Shown: piece after piece, positions 8,039-15,207 of the stretch
How the letters are laid out: each line of letters opens with the position of its first letter
How positions within the stretch are numbered: the stretch's first letter is position 1
Source: Candidatus Latescibacter anaerobius SCGC AAA252-E07
GTDB taxonomy: Bacteria > Latescibacterota > Latescibacteria > Latescibacterales > Latescibacteraceae
Length of the DNA: 15,976 nucleotides
Reading direction: 5' to 3'
Assembly (NCBI GenBank): GCA_000403035.1
Contig: AQSL01000106.1
Location: forward strand, 1 to 15,976
The notes under the pieces: model-generated
The model's database searches: none
What the model saw: the letters and a program-made list of their open reading frames with translations, nothing else
Told to the model about the DNA's origin: nothing
Position numbers and translations under genes: made by a program

Positions 8039-9643
8039 TTACCTTTTCACTCTCTCATATACCGCCGGATCTACATCTGTTTCATACATATCATAGGTTT
8101 TTCCGGCGTTGACATTTTTCAGGATTCTTTCTATTCCGGATGGGAATTTTACCACAATATCGTATGTTCCGGATGAATCGACACCGAAATGCTGAACGAG
8201 CGGGTTGCCTAAAAAAGTGCCGCTTCCCGCTATTACCTCACGATATCCCCTGAGAGCGTTTCTTTGTTTGGCTTTGCCAGCATCGTAAATCCAGACCTTG
8301 CTCATGACAGCGGAACGGTTTGACTTCGTTCCCTTGACATTGACTTTTATGAAGTTTTTAGTATCGGTCTTGTTTTTGAAGAGAAACCATTTCCCCGGAT
8401 TGCTCGCACTGGGTCTGCGCCAGTTTCCCCCCACAAAATCCAGATCGCCATCATTATCGAGGTCGCCGAGTGCGACACCATGACCATAAAAATAAGAGCC
8501 GCCTGTTGTCTCGTGGGATTCGGTGAATTTCCCCTGACCGTTATTGATAAAGACAAGCGTATCGAACCAGCTGTTTGTTACGATAATATCAAGATCGCCG
8601 TCATTGTCAATATCACCCATCGTGCTTCCGCGGGAATTGGAAACCATATCGACTCCCGCTTCGCTTGAAACATCGGTAAAGGTGCCGTCGCCGTTGTTCC
8701 TGAACAGAAGATTCTTGCCCCATTCGGCTTCGCGGTGACCCGGGCCGGAACTGCATCCCAAAAACAGGTCCTGGTCCCCGTCGTTATCAACATCTCCCCA
8801 GAAACAGGAAATGTTGTTGCCTCTCCTGGCAAGACCGAGTTCCACGGTTACATCGGTAAACGTTCCATGCCCATCGTTACGGTAGAGGGCAAAGGTCACC
8901 GGATCGCTTGTATCATTGATATTACCGACACACAGGTCCGGGTCGCCGTCGTTGTCGTAATCCGAAAACGAGCAGCAGTACCCGTTGCCCTGGTGAGCCA
9001 CTCCTGCCTGTCCGGCGATGTCACGGTATGTACCGTCACCGTTATTTACATAGAGCGAATTCGCACATTCCGGGCCCTTACGGTATCCGCCCTCGGAAAC
9101 GTATATGTCAAGAAGGCCGTCGCCATTCACATCGGCAGTTGTGATACCGCAGGAATAATTGAACTTGTTGCCCGCAAGACCTGATTTCAACGCACATTCA
9201 ACAAATCCTTCGTCCGATCCGAGAAAAAATGTATTCGGATGCAGTACCTCACCTCGTTTTTCACTCAAAGCCTCGAGGTTGTTGGCAACAAATATATCGA
9301 GATATCCGTCATTGTCGAAATCAGCCCATACTATACCGTGCGTATCGAGGTTCCCTCCGCCGAGCCGCAGGATTTTCGTTCTGTCAGTGAAATGCAGACT
9401 ACCCCTGTTTTCGAAAAACCTGTTCTCCGTATAAACGGCACTCATGTAAATATCCAGATCGCCGTCCAAATCAAAATCACCCAGAGCAATACATTTTCCA
9501 TGACCGGTATGATCAAATCCCGATCCATCGGTAGCATCCTCAAATATCCTGCCGTTCACATACAGATTCCTTTGAACATACTGAGAATGAGCTGCACAGG
9601 CAACCATAACGAAAACAAGCGTAAATACTATAGTACTCTTCAT
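8039..9643 (-). CDS. Secreted FG-GAP/VCBS propeller protein with ASPIC/UnbV domain
   Basis: 534 residues with an N-terminal signal peptide. MVAC (13-16) could be a weak lipobox; otherwise cleavage is near residues 18-20. Seven calcium-binding D-x-D/N-x-D-G loops begin near D56, D108, D171, D228, D284, D344 and D394, fitting a seven-bladed integrin-alpha-like beta-propeller. Residues about 430-523 match the ASPIC/UnbV domain: SNRS, a GYREV...GSG stretch, QHFGVD and KFPSG. No catalytic residues are evident. Proteins of this type are extracellular and thought to bind carbohydrate or other ligands. The start is well supported by GAGGAGGT five bases before the ATG. It is divergent from the esterase gene and convergent with the AT-rich island. 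Confidence 0.92.
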   Translation of the reverse strand: MKSTIVFTLVFVMVACAAHSQYVQRNLYVNGRIFEDATDGSGFDHTGHGKCIALGDFDLDGDLDIYMSAVYTENRFFENRGSLHFTDRTKILRLGGGNLDTHGIVWADFDNDGYLDIFVANNLEALSEKRGEVLHPNTFFLGSDEGFVECALKSGLAGNKFNYSCGITTADVNGDGLLDIYVSEGGYRKGPECANSLYVNNGDGTYRDIAGQAGVAHQGNGYCCSFSDYDNDGDPDLCVGNINDTSDPVTFALYRNDGHGTFTDVTVELGLARRGNNISCFWGDVDNDGDQDLFLGCSSGPGHREAEWGKNLLFRNNGDGTFTDVSSEAGVDMVSNSRGSTMGDIDNDGDLDIIVTNSWFDTLVFINNGQGKFTESHETTGGSYFYGHGVALGDLDNDGDLDFVGGNWRRPSASNPGKWFLFKNKTDTKNFIKVNVKGTKSNRSAVMSKVWIYDAGKAKQRNALRGYREVIAGSGTFLGNPLVQHFGVDSSGTYDIVVKFPSGIERILKNVNAGKTYDMYETDVDPAVYERVKR

Positions 9644-9648
9644 ACATG

Positions 9649-9656
9649 ACCTCCTC
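9649..9656 (-). promoter_or_regulatory. Strong ribosome-binding site of the FG-GAP gene
   Basis: On the minus strand GAGGAGGT lies five bases before the ATG at 9643-9641. It fixes the start and rules out the out-of-frame ATG at 9647-9645. Confidence 0.8.
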
Positions 9657-9712
9657 GAAAGGTATTCTTTCTGACAGCGTTTTGAAATATATAAATTGTA
9701 ATATAGGATTTT

Positions 9713-9750
9713 GGAGGGTGATGAAAAAGTCTTTTTACCGCCCTCTTAGA
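9713..9750 (-). repeat. Dispersed palindromic element, copy C (inverted)
   Basis: Read on the minus strand it begins TCTAAGAGGGCGG, identical to 81-93, then an A run, CTTTTTCA and CACCCTC, as in the first half of copy A. Outer GAGGG can pair with CCCTC and AAAAAG with CTTTTT, giving a stronger hairpin than copy A. Sequence beyond 9713 on that strand keeps a CGCTGTCAG word (9671-9679) like the second half of copy A, so the element may run to about 9670. It lies between two divergent genes and may shield or terminate transcription. Confidence 0.65.
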
Positions 9751-9834
9751 ATGATAATAACTATTATCGTTGCAATTTATAGAACTTATATTTATTATTT
9801 TTATAAAATTAATTTCCCGACCCGGCAAATAATC

Positions 9835-9840
9835 TATACT
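9835..9840 (+). promoter_or_regulatory. Possible -10 box for the esterase gene
   Basis: TATACT lies 54 bases before the start codon at 9895. The expected -35 position (about 9812-9817) reads ATTTCC, a poor match, so only the -10 is suggestive. Confidence 0.25.
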
Positions 9841-9894
9841 ATTCTTTATCATACAAAATTTTTTTAAACCTTAAATCACCTGAAAGGAAATGTC

Positions 9895-11520
9895 ATGAGT
9901 ACATCAGAAAAAATGTCTTTCCGCTCCGTTTATCTTTTTGACGACACAAAAACACAAGAAAGTTTTTCCTTCAACATGCTTGTGAAAAGAACAATTATTA
10001 CGCTGCTTTTCATTTTCCTTTCCTCATATCCGGCGCTGTCCGATGTAGCCATGACAAGTGTATTCGGTGATAATATGGTTTTGCAGCGTGAAATCAATAT
10101 ACCGGTATGGGGAACCGCCGATCCCGGTGAAAGAATTACCGTTTCCATCGACGATAACGAGGCAAAAACAACCGCCGGAAATGATGGCCACTGGTTGGTG
10201 AAGCTGGACATAATGTCAGCCGGCGGGCCGTTTAAAATGACTGTTAAAGGCAAGAACAGTATCACCTTTACCAATGTCATGGTTGGCGAAGTATGGGTCT
10301 GTTCAGGACAGTCCAACATGCAATGGCCCATAAAGAATCAGAAAAACGTGGAAAATGATGTCGCATCGGCAAACTACCCAAATATCAGGTTTTTCACTGT
10401 CGACAGGGTCACCAAACAAACGCCGCAGTATGAATTTTCCGGTAAAAAGCCCATGTGGACTGTCTGCACCCCCGAAACTGTTGTGCCTTTCTCGGCGGTT
10501 GCATACTTCTTCGGGAGACAAATGCATCGAGAACTGGGCATACCTGTCGGGCTTATACATTCATCCTGGGGCGGCTCACCCGCCGAATCATGGACAACCC
10601 GTGAATCGCTTGTAACAGACCCGGAACTCGATCCTATTCTTGTACGCTGGATTGATATAATAGAGAAATACCCTTATGCAAAACAACAGTATGACAAGGA
10701 ACTTGCTGAGTGGAATAAGGCAAAGGCCGAGGGTAAACAGGTTTCGAGTATGCCGAGACCACCGCTCGGACCGGAACACTTTCATTATCCTTCCTGCCTT
10801 TATAATGCCATGATTTCACCGCTCTTACCCTATGGCATCGGTGGTGTAATCTGGTACCAGGGGGAATCAAACGCCGGGCGGGCATTTCAATACCGCAAAC
10901 TATTCCCCACAATGATCCGGGACTGGCGCATGGCATGGAAACAGGGAGATTTCCCGTTCCTTTTCGTCCAGCTTGCCAACTTTAGACAAACCGTTCCGGA
11001 GCCCGGCGACAGCGACTGGGCAGAACTCAGGGAAGCTCAACTCATGACCCTCAGTCTACCCAATACCGCTATGGCAGTTGCAATTGATATCGGAGAAGCC
11101 GATAATATTCACCCTCAGAACAAGCAGGAAGTCGGGCGCCGTCTGGCTCTCGGGGCATATAAAGTTGCATTTAACATGGATATCGTCCATTCGGGGCCGT
11201 TGTATCACTCTATGTATGTCGGCAACGGAAAGATACATCTGCGTTTTACAGAAACCGGGAGCGGTCTTATTGCCAAAGGCGGGAATCCCCTCAAAGGCTT
11301 TGCTATTGCCGGAAAGAACAGAGATTTTGTTTGGGCAGATGCAAAAATCGAAGGGAACGAAGTTGTTGTCTGGAGCGATGAAGTGCCTGATCCTGTAGCG
11401 GTACGGTATGCATGGGCAAATAACCCGGTCTGCAACCTCTACAACAGAGAAGGTCTGCCTGCTTCACCGTTCCGCACAGATAGCTGGCCGGGCATAACCA
11501 ATGGTGCAATGAAACCGTAA
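9895..11520 (+). CDS. Secreted sialate O-acetylesterase-like SGNH hydrolase
   Basis: Predicted to remove O-acetyl groups from sialic acid or other acetylated glycans outside the cytoplasm. Numbered from the 9895 start (541 residues), GQSNM (138-142) gives nucleophile S140. SSWGGSPAESW (223-233) and WYQGESN (320-326) are the conserved oxyanion-hole and structural blocks, and DNIHP (403-407) gives catalytic H406. A beta-sandwich-like region (about 48-130) precedes the hydrolase domain, as is common in this family. AAAGGAAA (9883-9890) supports the 9895 start, but the hydrophobic signal peptide begins only at M28 (ATG 9976). The first 27 residues are polar and atypical of a signal, so 9976 may be the functional start. 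No operon partner is apparent. It is divergent from the FG-GAP gene. Confidence 0.9.
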   Translation: MSTSEKMSFRSVYLFDDTKTQESFSFNMLVKRTIITLLFIFLSSYPALSDVAMTSVFGDNMVLQREINIPVWGTADPGERITVSIDDNEAKTTAGNDGHWLVKLDIMSAGGPFKMTVKGKNSITFTNVMVGEVWVCSGQSNMQWPIKNQKNVENDVASANYPNIRFFTVDRVTKQTPQYEFSGKKPMWTVCTPETVVPFSAVAYFFGRQMHRELGIPVGLIHSSWGGSPAESWTTRESLVTDPELDPILVRWIDIIEKYPYAKQQYDKELAEWNKAKAEGKQVSSMPRPPLGPEHFHYPSCLYNAMISPLLPYGIGGVIWYQGESNAGRAFQYRKLFPTMIRDWRMAWKQGDFPFLFVQLANFRQTVPEPGDSDWAELREAQLMTLSLPNTAMAVAIDIGEADNIHPQNKQEVGRRLALGAYKVAFNMDIVHSGPLYHSMYVGNGKIHLRFTETGSGLIAKGGNPLKGFAIAGKNRDFVWADAKIEGNEVVVWSDEVPDPVAVRYAWANNPVCNLYNREGLPASPFRTDSWPGITNGAMKP

Positions 11521-11593
11521 GCGTGACTCTACCCTGAAGATACTATCAAATGAGCATTTTAAATCATACAGACAGGGCGGGTACTCATTCCGC

Positions 11594-11740
11594 GAATCAA
11601 CAATTACTTCCGGTCTCCAGCCGATATCATCGGGACAGCTGTGTCTCGAGGTAATAAGAAGATCGGTATCACTGAGCAACTCCGGAGTGAAAAATCTGCT
11701 CGCCTTTACAAATAGTATTTGCCAGTCTTTTTTTGAGGCA
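11594..11740 (-). pseudogene. Fragment of a ThuA-like gene copied from the intact gene downstream
   Basis: These 147 bases align without gaps to 13885-14031 inside the intact ThuA-like gene, with seven mismatches that I counted (about 95% identity). Similarity ends abruptly on both sides. The frame is still open and reads an internal piece including SKKDW, FFTPELL and DTDLLITSRHS, corresponding to about residues 68-116 of the intact protein. There is no signal peptide, start or C-terminal domain, so it cannot make a working protein. It lies just after the esterase gene and points to a recent partial duplication or deletion. Confidence 0.85.
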
Positions 11741-11781
11741 ATTATTGTATAATTATCTGTAATATTTTAAGTTAGAATGAG

Positions 11782-11813
11782 TTTAATATTTATTTTCTAC
11801 GGTAAATATTAAA
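11782..11813. repeat. Perfect A/T inverted repeat
   Basis: TTTAATATTTA (11782-11792) is perfectly complementary to TAAATATTAAA (11803-11813) around a 10-base loop. All paired bases are A or T, so stability is low. It could help termination or be chance in an AT-rich gap. Confidence 0.4.
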
Positions 11814-11817
11814 TAAA

Positions 11818-11854
11818 GAAAAATCCTCATCTTTTTTTTGATAAGGGCTTTTTC
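11818..11854 (-). terminator. Imperfect terminator hairpin downstream of the small gene remnant
   Basis: On the minus strand an A run, GCCCTTATC, an A8 loop, GATGAGGAT and a T run form a stem of A/T, CC(C)T/AGG and ATC/GAT pairs with small mismatches. It lies just after the stop of the small reading frame ending at 11863, where a terminator would be expected. Confidence 0.45.
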
Positions 11855-11862
11855 TCGTCTTT

Positions 11863-12051
11863 TTATACTATTTCTACATATTCCCCCAAGATTTCAATTG
11901 CTTCATCGTATTTGTGAGCATCACCAAAATTCTTTGCAGTCATTTCTTGTGCTTGTCTTTGCTGGTTGCTGAAAATTAAGGCACGTCTGACAAGACCCAA
12001 GAGGTTAAAAATATTCCCATCCTCTAAGGAATTCCCTTTCGTTAAAATAAT
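11863..12051 (-). pseudogene. Remnant of a small mobile-element-type protein gene, start missing
   Basis: A continuous minus-strand frame ends at TAA (11865-11863) and reads LTKGNSLEDGNIFNLL, then LVRRAL, later AKNFGDAHKYDEAIEILG and a final EYVEIV. The spacing of DGN-x-F-x-L-x-G, a basic helix, Y-D-E and a C-terminal W/Y-V resembles a widespread small-protein family of mobile regions, ending DYD...MRWVDV in other bacteria (recalled, not searched). No ATG, GTG or TTG opens the frame before DGN. The only ATG (11943-11941) leaves 26 residues, and ATT codons at 12046-12051 are the only loose alternative. It overlaps the end of the outer-membrane protein gene by about 10 bases. Either it lost its 5' end or it uses a non-standard start. 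Confidence 0.5.
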
Positions 12052-12659
12052 GAGCCGACTGATAAATGAAATTTGGAATAAGCTATAAAATATTCGAGCG
12101 TATCCGGTTCTTCGTCATAATAGATAATAGCATTATTTACACCATATCCCAGCTCGAATTGAAAGCTTTGATTTGAGTTTTTATTTTTTACAATAAAACC
12201 TCCTCCAACCTCATAATAAAACGTGCCTGACTTTTTATGTTCTATTGCTTCAAGCCCTTCCTCATTCTGATTAAAATAATTCCATCCGAACTTCATAACT
12301 CCGAACAGATTTTCTTCAGAAACGGCTTTGAATAATACATAAACCGGAATGAAATGAAAGTTGGATGCAGCACCTCTAAATAAATCTCTGTATACTTGAA
12401 GGTTCACACCAGCACCCATAAAAAGCCGTTCATTCTTTGGGAATGATTTATATCCTTCAAAGGTCATTGAAAAACCCGGAGCCGGACTTGATGTCGCTCC
12501 CATACCGGTCGGTTTCATCACATCAGCGGAGGATATAGAATAAGAACCACCAAACTCTGCTCCAATCCCAACAAAGCCATGCATTGATTCACCGAATGCC
12601 ACGTTTTTAATGAAGCAAAAATACATCATTATTAAACTGATAATCAAAAATCTTTTCAT
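12042..12659 (-). CDS. Small outer-membrane beta-barrel-like protein
   Basis: 205 residues, no family recognised. A clear signal peptide (about residues 1-23, ending VAFGE) is followed by alternating hydrophobic/polar, glycine- and aromatic-rich segments typical of beta strands. The final residue is Phe (HLSVGSLF), the usual end of an outer-membrane barrel. The length would suit an eight-stranded OmpA/OmpW-type barrel. The start at 12659 is chosen because AAAGGAGGAGG lies just before it. A longer frame open to 12737 adds 26 residues, part of which is that ribosome-binding site read as Gly codons. A promoter is visible at 12755-12783. Function is unknown. Confidence 0.75.
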   Translation of the reverse strand: MKRFLIISLIMMYFCFIKNVAFGESMHGFVGIGAEFGGSYSISSADVMKPTGMGATSSPAPGFSMTFEGYKSFPKNERLFMGAGVNLQVYRDLFRGAASNFHFIPVYVLFKAVSEENLFGVMKFGWNYFNQNEEGLEAIEHKKSGTFYYEVGGGFIVKNKNSNQSFQFELGYGVNNAIIYYDEEPDTLEYFIAYSKFHLSVGSLF

Positions 12660-12754
12660 ACTGCCTCCTCCTTTATTCAACGGTCTTATAGTACAAAAAC
12701 AGATGAACGCTGCTATTTCGTTTCTGATTCTATCCATTAAGTAGTATATACAAA

Positions 12755-12783
12755 TATATATATTACTGCCCTGATATTGACAA
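12755..12783 (-). promoter_or_regulatory. Sigma70-type promoter for the outer-membrane protein gene
   Basis: On the minus strand TTGTCA (12783-12778) and TATATA (12760-12755) are spaced 17 bases apart, giving a leader of about 90 bases before the ATG at 12659. Its -35 overlaps that of the plus-strand promoter. Confidence 0.5.
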
Positions 12784-12804
12784 GAACTATTTTTGAGGTA
12801 TATT
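12777..12804 (+). promoter_or_regulatory. Sigma70-type promoter for the small gene at 12831
   Basis: A consensus TTGACA (12777-12782) and TATATT (12799-12804) with a 16-base spacer lie just before the gene. The -35 shares five bases with the -35 of the opposite promoter, so polymerase could probably occupy only one of the two at a time. Confidence 0.6.
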
Positions 12805-12830
12805 AATAAAAAAGAAGGTGGGAATAATTA

Positions 12831-13238
12831 ATGCAAAATTTTGAATTATTACCATCACAAAAAAAACAAGTAATTGAAATTCTTAAAAGTGAAGGTTTTG
12901 ACATTACACTCTTTTCGTGGGAGATTATGCTTTCCGAGAAATGTGCTCGTAATATTTCAAAATTATCATACAATGATGGAAAATTCTATTTCTTATTTGA
13001 TTTTCATCGGAATGACCATTATTGTGAGTTTTCACCTGGAGAAGAAAAAGAATTACTCATAGCCGCTGCCAAATCAGTTGAATTATATATTATTTCTATA
13101 GACCAAATCGGAAAAATTGTTAGGGTAGGCGACGAATATTTTAAAGATGATAGTGATCCTGCTTATGCTGCCAAATATTTTGAAGCATTTGAATCCCTTC
13201 TTAAGTGTGGTAATATTGTTCACGAATCAGGTAGCTAA
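12831..13238 (+). CDS. Small hypothetical protein, C-terminus frameshifted
   Basis: 135 residues, not assigned to a named family. GAAGGTGG lies about nine bases before the ATG, and a good promoter precedes it. The middle has an FYFLFDFHRND...CEFSPG pattern. The end (DPAYAAKYFEAFESLLKCG, then NIVHESGS) looks like the start of a winged-helix-type C-terminus that stops too soon. Directly after the TAA, another frame (open from 13235) reads LKVSGFEIARELAEKEQ and stops at 13286-13288. This is the natural-looking continuation, as in family ends of the type HESG-x-L...GFEIAR. A one- or two-base change near 13231-13238 therefore probably truncated a protein of about 152 residues. It may be a decaying accessory gene or contain a sequencing error. 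Confidence 0.65.
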   Translation: MQNFELLPSQKKQVIEILKSEGFDITLFSWEIMLSEKCARNISKLSYNDGKFYFLFDFHRNDHYCEFSPGEEKELLIAAAKSVELYIISIDQIGKIVRVGDEYFKDDSDPAYAAKYFEAFESLLKCGNIVHESGS

Positions 13239-13391
13239 AAGTTTCTGGATTTGAAATAGCCAGAGAATTAGCGGAAAAGGAACAATAAGCTACTCCTTAA
13301 CAACGTGATGCCAGTTGAACGGAGAATCAAATGCCAGAATGTCCGTTTTTAAAAGAAGGAAAAGTTTCAAAATCTGTGGTTAAAAAAACTT
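13239..13391. other. Debris region before the thuA-like gene
   Basis: It holds the out-of-frame tail of the preceding gene (to 13288) and a short frame from ATG 13331 beginning MPECPFLKEGKVSK, which then runs antisense into the thuA-like gene. The opening MPECPF is reminiscent of small Cys-containing proteins, but nothing supports an intact gene. AAAAGTTT and AAACTTTT near 13360-13394 can pair and might end the leftward operon weakly. Confidence 0.35.
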
Positions 13392-14231
13392 TTATTTTAC
13401 TTTCGCGCCGGGATAGGGCGGAATATCATGTTTCAGCGCCCAGTGCGCCGAGCGCCAGAAAATTTCCTGATACTCCGGAACCCGGTAAGCCCATTGCATA
13501 TGTCCGGGCAAAAGTCCAACCACCCTGCCTATCCCGCTTTCCAGACACCATCCGCCGACCGCAACCTTTTTGTCATGCATGGCGGTAGTTTCGAATAAAG
13601 TGGTTGTATAACGTGATGTTATCACTGCCGCAAACTGCTCGTCGAGATTTATGAAAAAATTGTTTATACCCTTCGTAATCGGATGGTTCCGATTCAAATC
13701 ACGAACCCAGATTGGCTGGACTTCTTTGTGCATTATCGGCTCTATACCAAGCAAATCCACGATGTCCCTGTTCCGGCAAGCCAACGTATTATGAACAGCC
13801 ATAAATCCCATGCCCCGGTTTCGGATATTGTCAATAATTGCCTGTACATTCTCATCGTTCCATAAAAGCTCTCCGGTTTCCATAGAATCAACAATTCCTT
13901 CCGGTCTCCAGCCGATATCATCGGGACGGCTGTGTCGCGAGGTAATAAGAAGATCGGTATCACCGAGCAACTCCGGAGTGAAAAATCTGCTCGCCGTTAC
14001 AAATAGTATCCGCCAGTCTTTTTTTGAGGCAAAAATTGAACGAACATGCATTTCATAAGGAATACTGTTGTGTCCATAGTCACCGCCCATAAAAGCAACA
14101 ATCCTGGTTTCACCGGGGGCTTTAGGTCTTACAGCGGCAGACGCTTCCGATTGAATACCTGCGGATGCTGCAAGAGAAGCAATCCCGGTTTTAAAAACCT
14201 TTCTCTTTCTCATTTTTGCAAATAATGCCAT
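13392..14231 (-). CDS. Exported ThuA-like protein (copy 1)
   Basis: ThuA-like proteins have a class I glutamine-amidotransferase-like fold and occur in sugar and trehalose utilisation loci; their reaction is poorly defined. Of 279 residues, about 1-32 form an export signal. The segment RKRKVFKTG resembles a twin-arginine signal with Lys-Arg in place of Arg-Arg. The ThuA core includes NRGMGFMAVHNTL, a His-containing MHKEVQPI segment, NHPITKG and DEQF. The C-terminal GIGRVVGLLPGH and SAHWAL match the family's end. AGGAG six bases before the ATG supports the start. It is the last gene of a probable operon, 89 bases after its paralogue. A 147-base piece of it is duplicated at 11594-11740. Confidence 0.85.
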   Translation of the reverse strand: MALFAKMRKRKVFKTGIASLAASAGIQSEASAAVRPKAPGETRIVAFMGGDYGHNSIPYEMHVRSIFASKKDWRILFVTASRFFTPELLGDTDLLITSRHSRPDDIGWRPEGIVDSMETGELLWNDENVQAIIDNIRNRGMGFMAVHNTLACRNRDIVDLLGIEPIMHKEVQPIWVRDLNRNHPITKGINNFFINLDEQFAAVITSRYTTTLFETTAMHDKKVAVGGWCLESGIGRVVGLLPGHMQWAYRVPEYQEIFWRSAHWALKHDIPPYPGAKVK

Positions 14232-14320
14232 ATTGTTCTCCTGAACCTGTTTCCTTTCTATGGTTCCATAACTATCTATGATTCATTTCCCATACAATTT
14301 TGTTCCCCTGAGAAGTAACA

Positions 14321-15136
14321 TCATCCCGTATAAGGCGGAATATCACGTTTCAGCGCCCAGTGCGCCGAACGCCAGATTATTTCCTGATATTCGGGAAGAC
14401 GGTAAATCCAGTGTTCATGTCCCGGAAGAAGTCCCACAATCCTTCCTTTGCCCTGCTCACGGCACCATCCGCCGACCGCATCGTTTTTATCATGGACGGC
14501 AAGGGTTCTGAACAGCAACGTCGTTGTGGAGGGTGATTGCAGTTCTACATTGAACTGTTCCTCAAGATTGACAAAGAAGCTTTCAAACCCCTTCGTTATG
14601 GCATGATCCTGGTTAAAATCTTTTAATATAAGCGGCTGGATTTCCTGGTGAAGGACCGGAGTTGTGCCAATTAAGTCATGCAGTCCCTGATGACCTATCC
14701 AGATTGCATTGTGGAGAGCTAAAAGCCCCATTCCCCTGTTTTTGACGTTATCAATGATCGCTTCCACATTTTTATCCGTCCATGCCGGTACTTGTTTTTC
14801 CATCGAATCCCCGATACCCTCGGAGTCAATACCACCGAAAAGCTGAATCATGAGAAGGTCGGCATCACTGATGAGTTCGGGAGAAAAATATTTTCCCTGC
14901 CGTACAAATATGAGCCGCCAGTCTTTTTTTGACGAAAATATCGAGCGAAGATGAGTTTCATATGCTAATCCGTTATGCATGCCATCATAGCCCAAAGCAG
15001 CGACTACTTTGGTTTCACCGGGAGCTTTGGGTTTCACTACAGCCGCTATTTCAGGAGTCGAAACAGCGGCTGTCGCTATGGAAGCAATACCGGTTTTGAG
15101 TACTCTTCTTCTCGATGGTTTCTCTCCTATGTCCAT
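14321..15136 (-). CDS. Exported ThuA-like protein (copy 2)
   Basis: 271 residues when started at ATG 15136, preferred because a GGGAG lies about six bases before it and it puts the signal at the N-terminus. The frame is open to ATG 15178, which has no ribosome-binding site. SRRRVLK (8-14) is an excellent twin-arginine motif, followed by a hydrophobic Ala-rich stretch, so the protein is probably exported folded by Tat. The ThuA core mirrors copy 1: NRGMGLLALHNAIW, HQEIQPL, DHAITKG, EEQF, GRIVGLLPGH and a near-identical end with RSAHWALK and DIPPY. By eye the two are roughly half identical, strongest at the C-terminus, indicating an old tandem duplication. Gaps are 71 bases upstream and 89 downstream, all in the same direction. 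Confidence 0.85.
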   Translation of the reverse strand: MDIGEKPSRRRVLKTGIASIATAAVSTPEIAAVVKPKAPGETKVVAALGYDGMHNGLAYETHLRSIFSSKKDWRLIFVRQGKYFSPELISDADLLMIQLFGGIDSEGIGDSMEKQVPAWTDKNVEAIIDNVKNRGMGLLALHNAIWIGHQGLHDLIGTTPVLHQEIQPLILKDFNQDHAITKGFESFFVNLEEQFNVELQSPSTTTLLFRTLAVHDKNDAVGGWCREQGKGRIVGLLPGHEHWIYRLPEYQEIIWRSAHWALKRDIPPYTG

Positions 15137-15207
15137 TCTATTCTCCCACTCTATGTGCAATTTTTTAATGTTTTGCATCTTTTTATCTTTTTTTCACTCG
15201 TTAATCG

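Noticed and set aside
8735..9184. 149-codon plus-strand frame inside the FG-GAP gene
   Set aside because: The repetitive GAC/GAT-rich calcium loops leave antisense frames open, and the product is Val/Ile-rich without recognisable features.
8896..9340. Regular spacing of GTC-GTT-type repeats that could suggest a CRISPR or tandem array
   Set aside because: These are the degenerate codons of successive D-x-D-x-D-G loops in the FG-GAP protein, not DNA repeats with spacers.
9640..9867. Frames of about 70 codons on both strands between the FG-GAP and esterase genes
   Set aside because: They arise from AT-rich sequence and the inverted hairpin of repeat copy C; neither has coding character.
13331..13588. 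Frame beginning MPECPFLKEG
   Set aside because: Only the first roughly 20 residues precede the thuA-like gene and the rest is antisense to it; at most a remnant.
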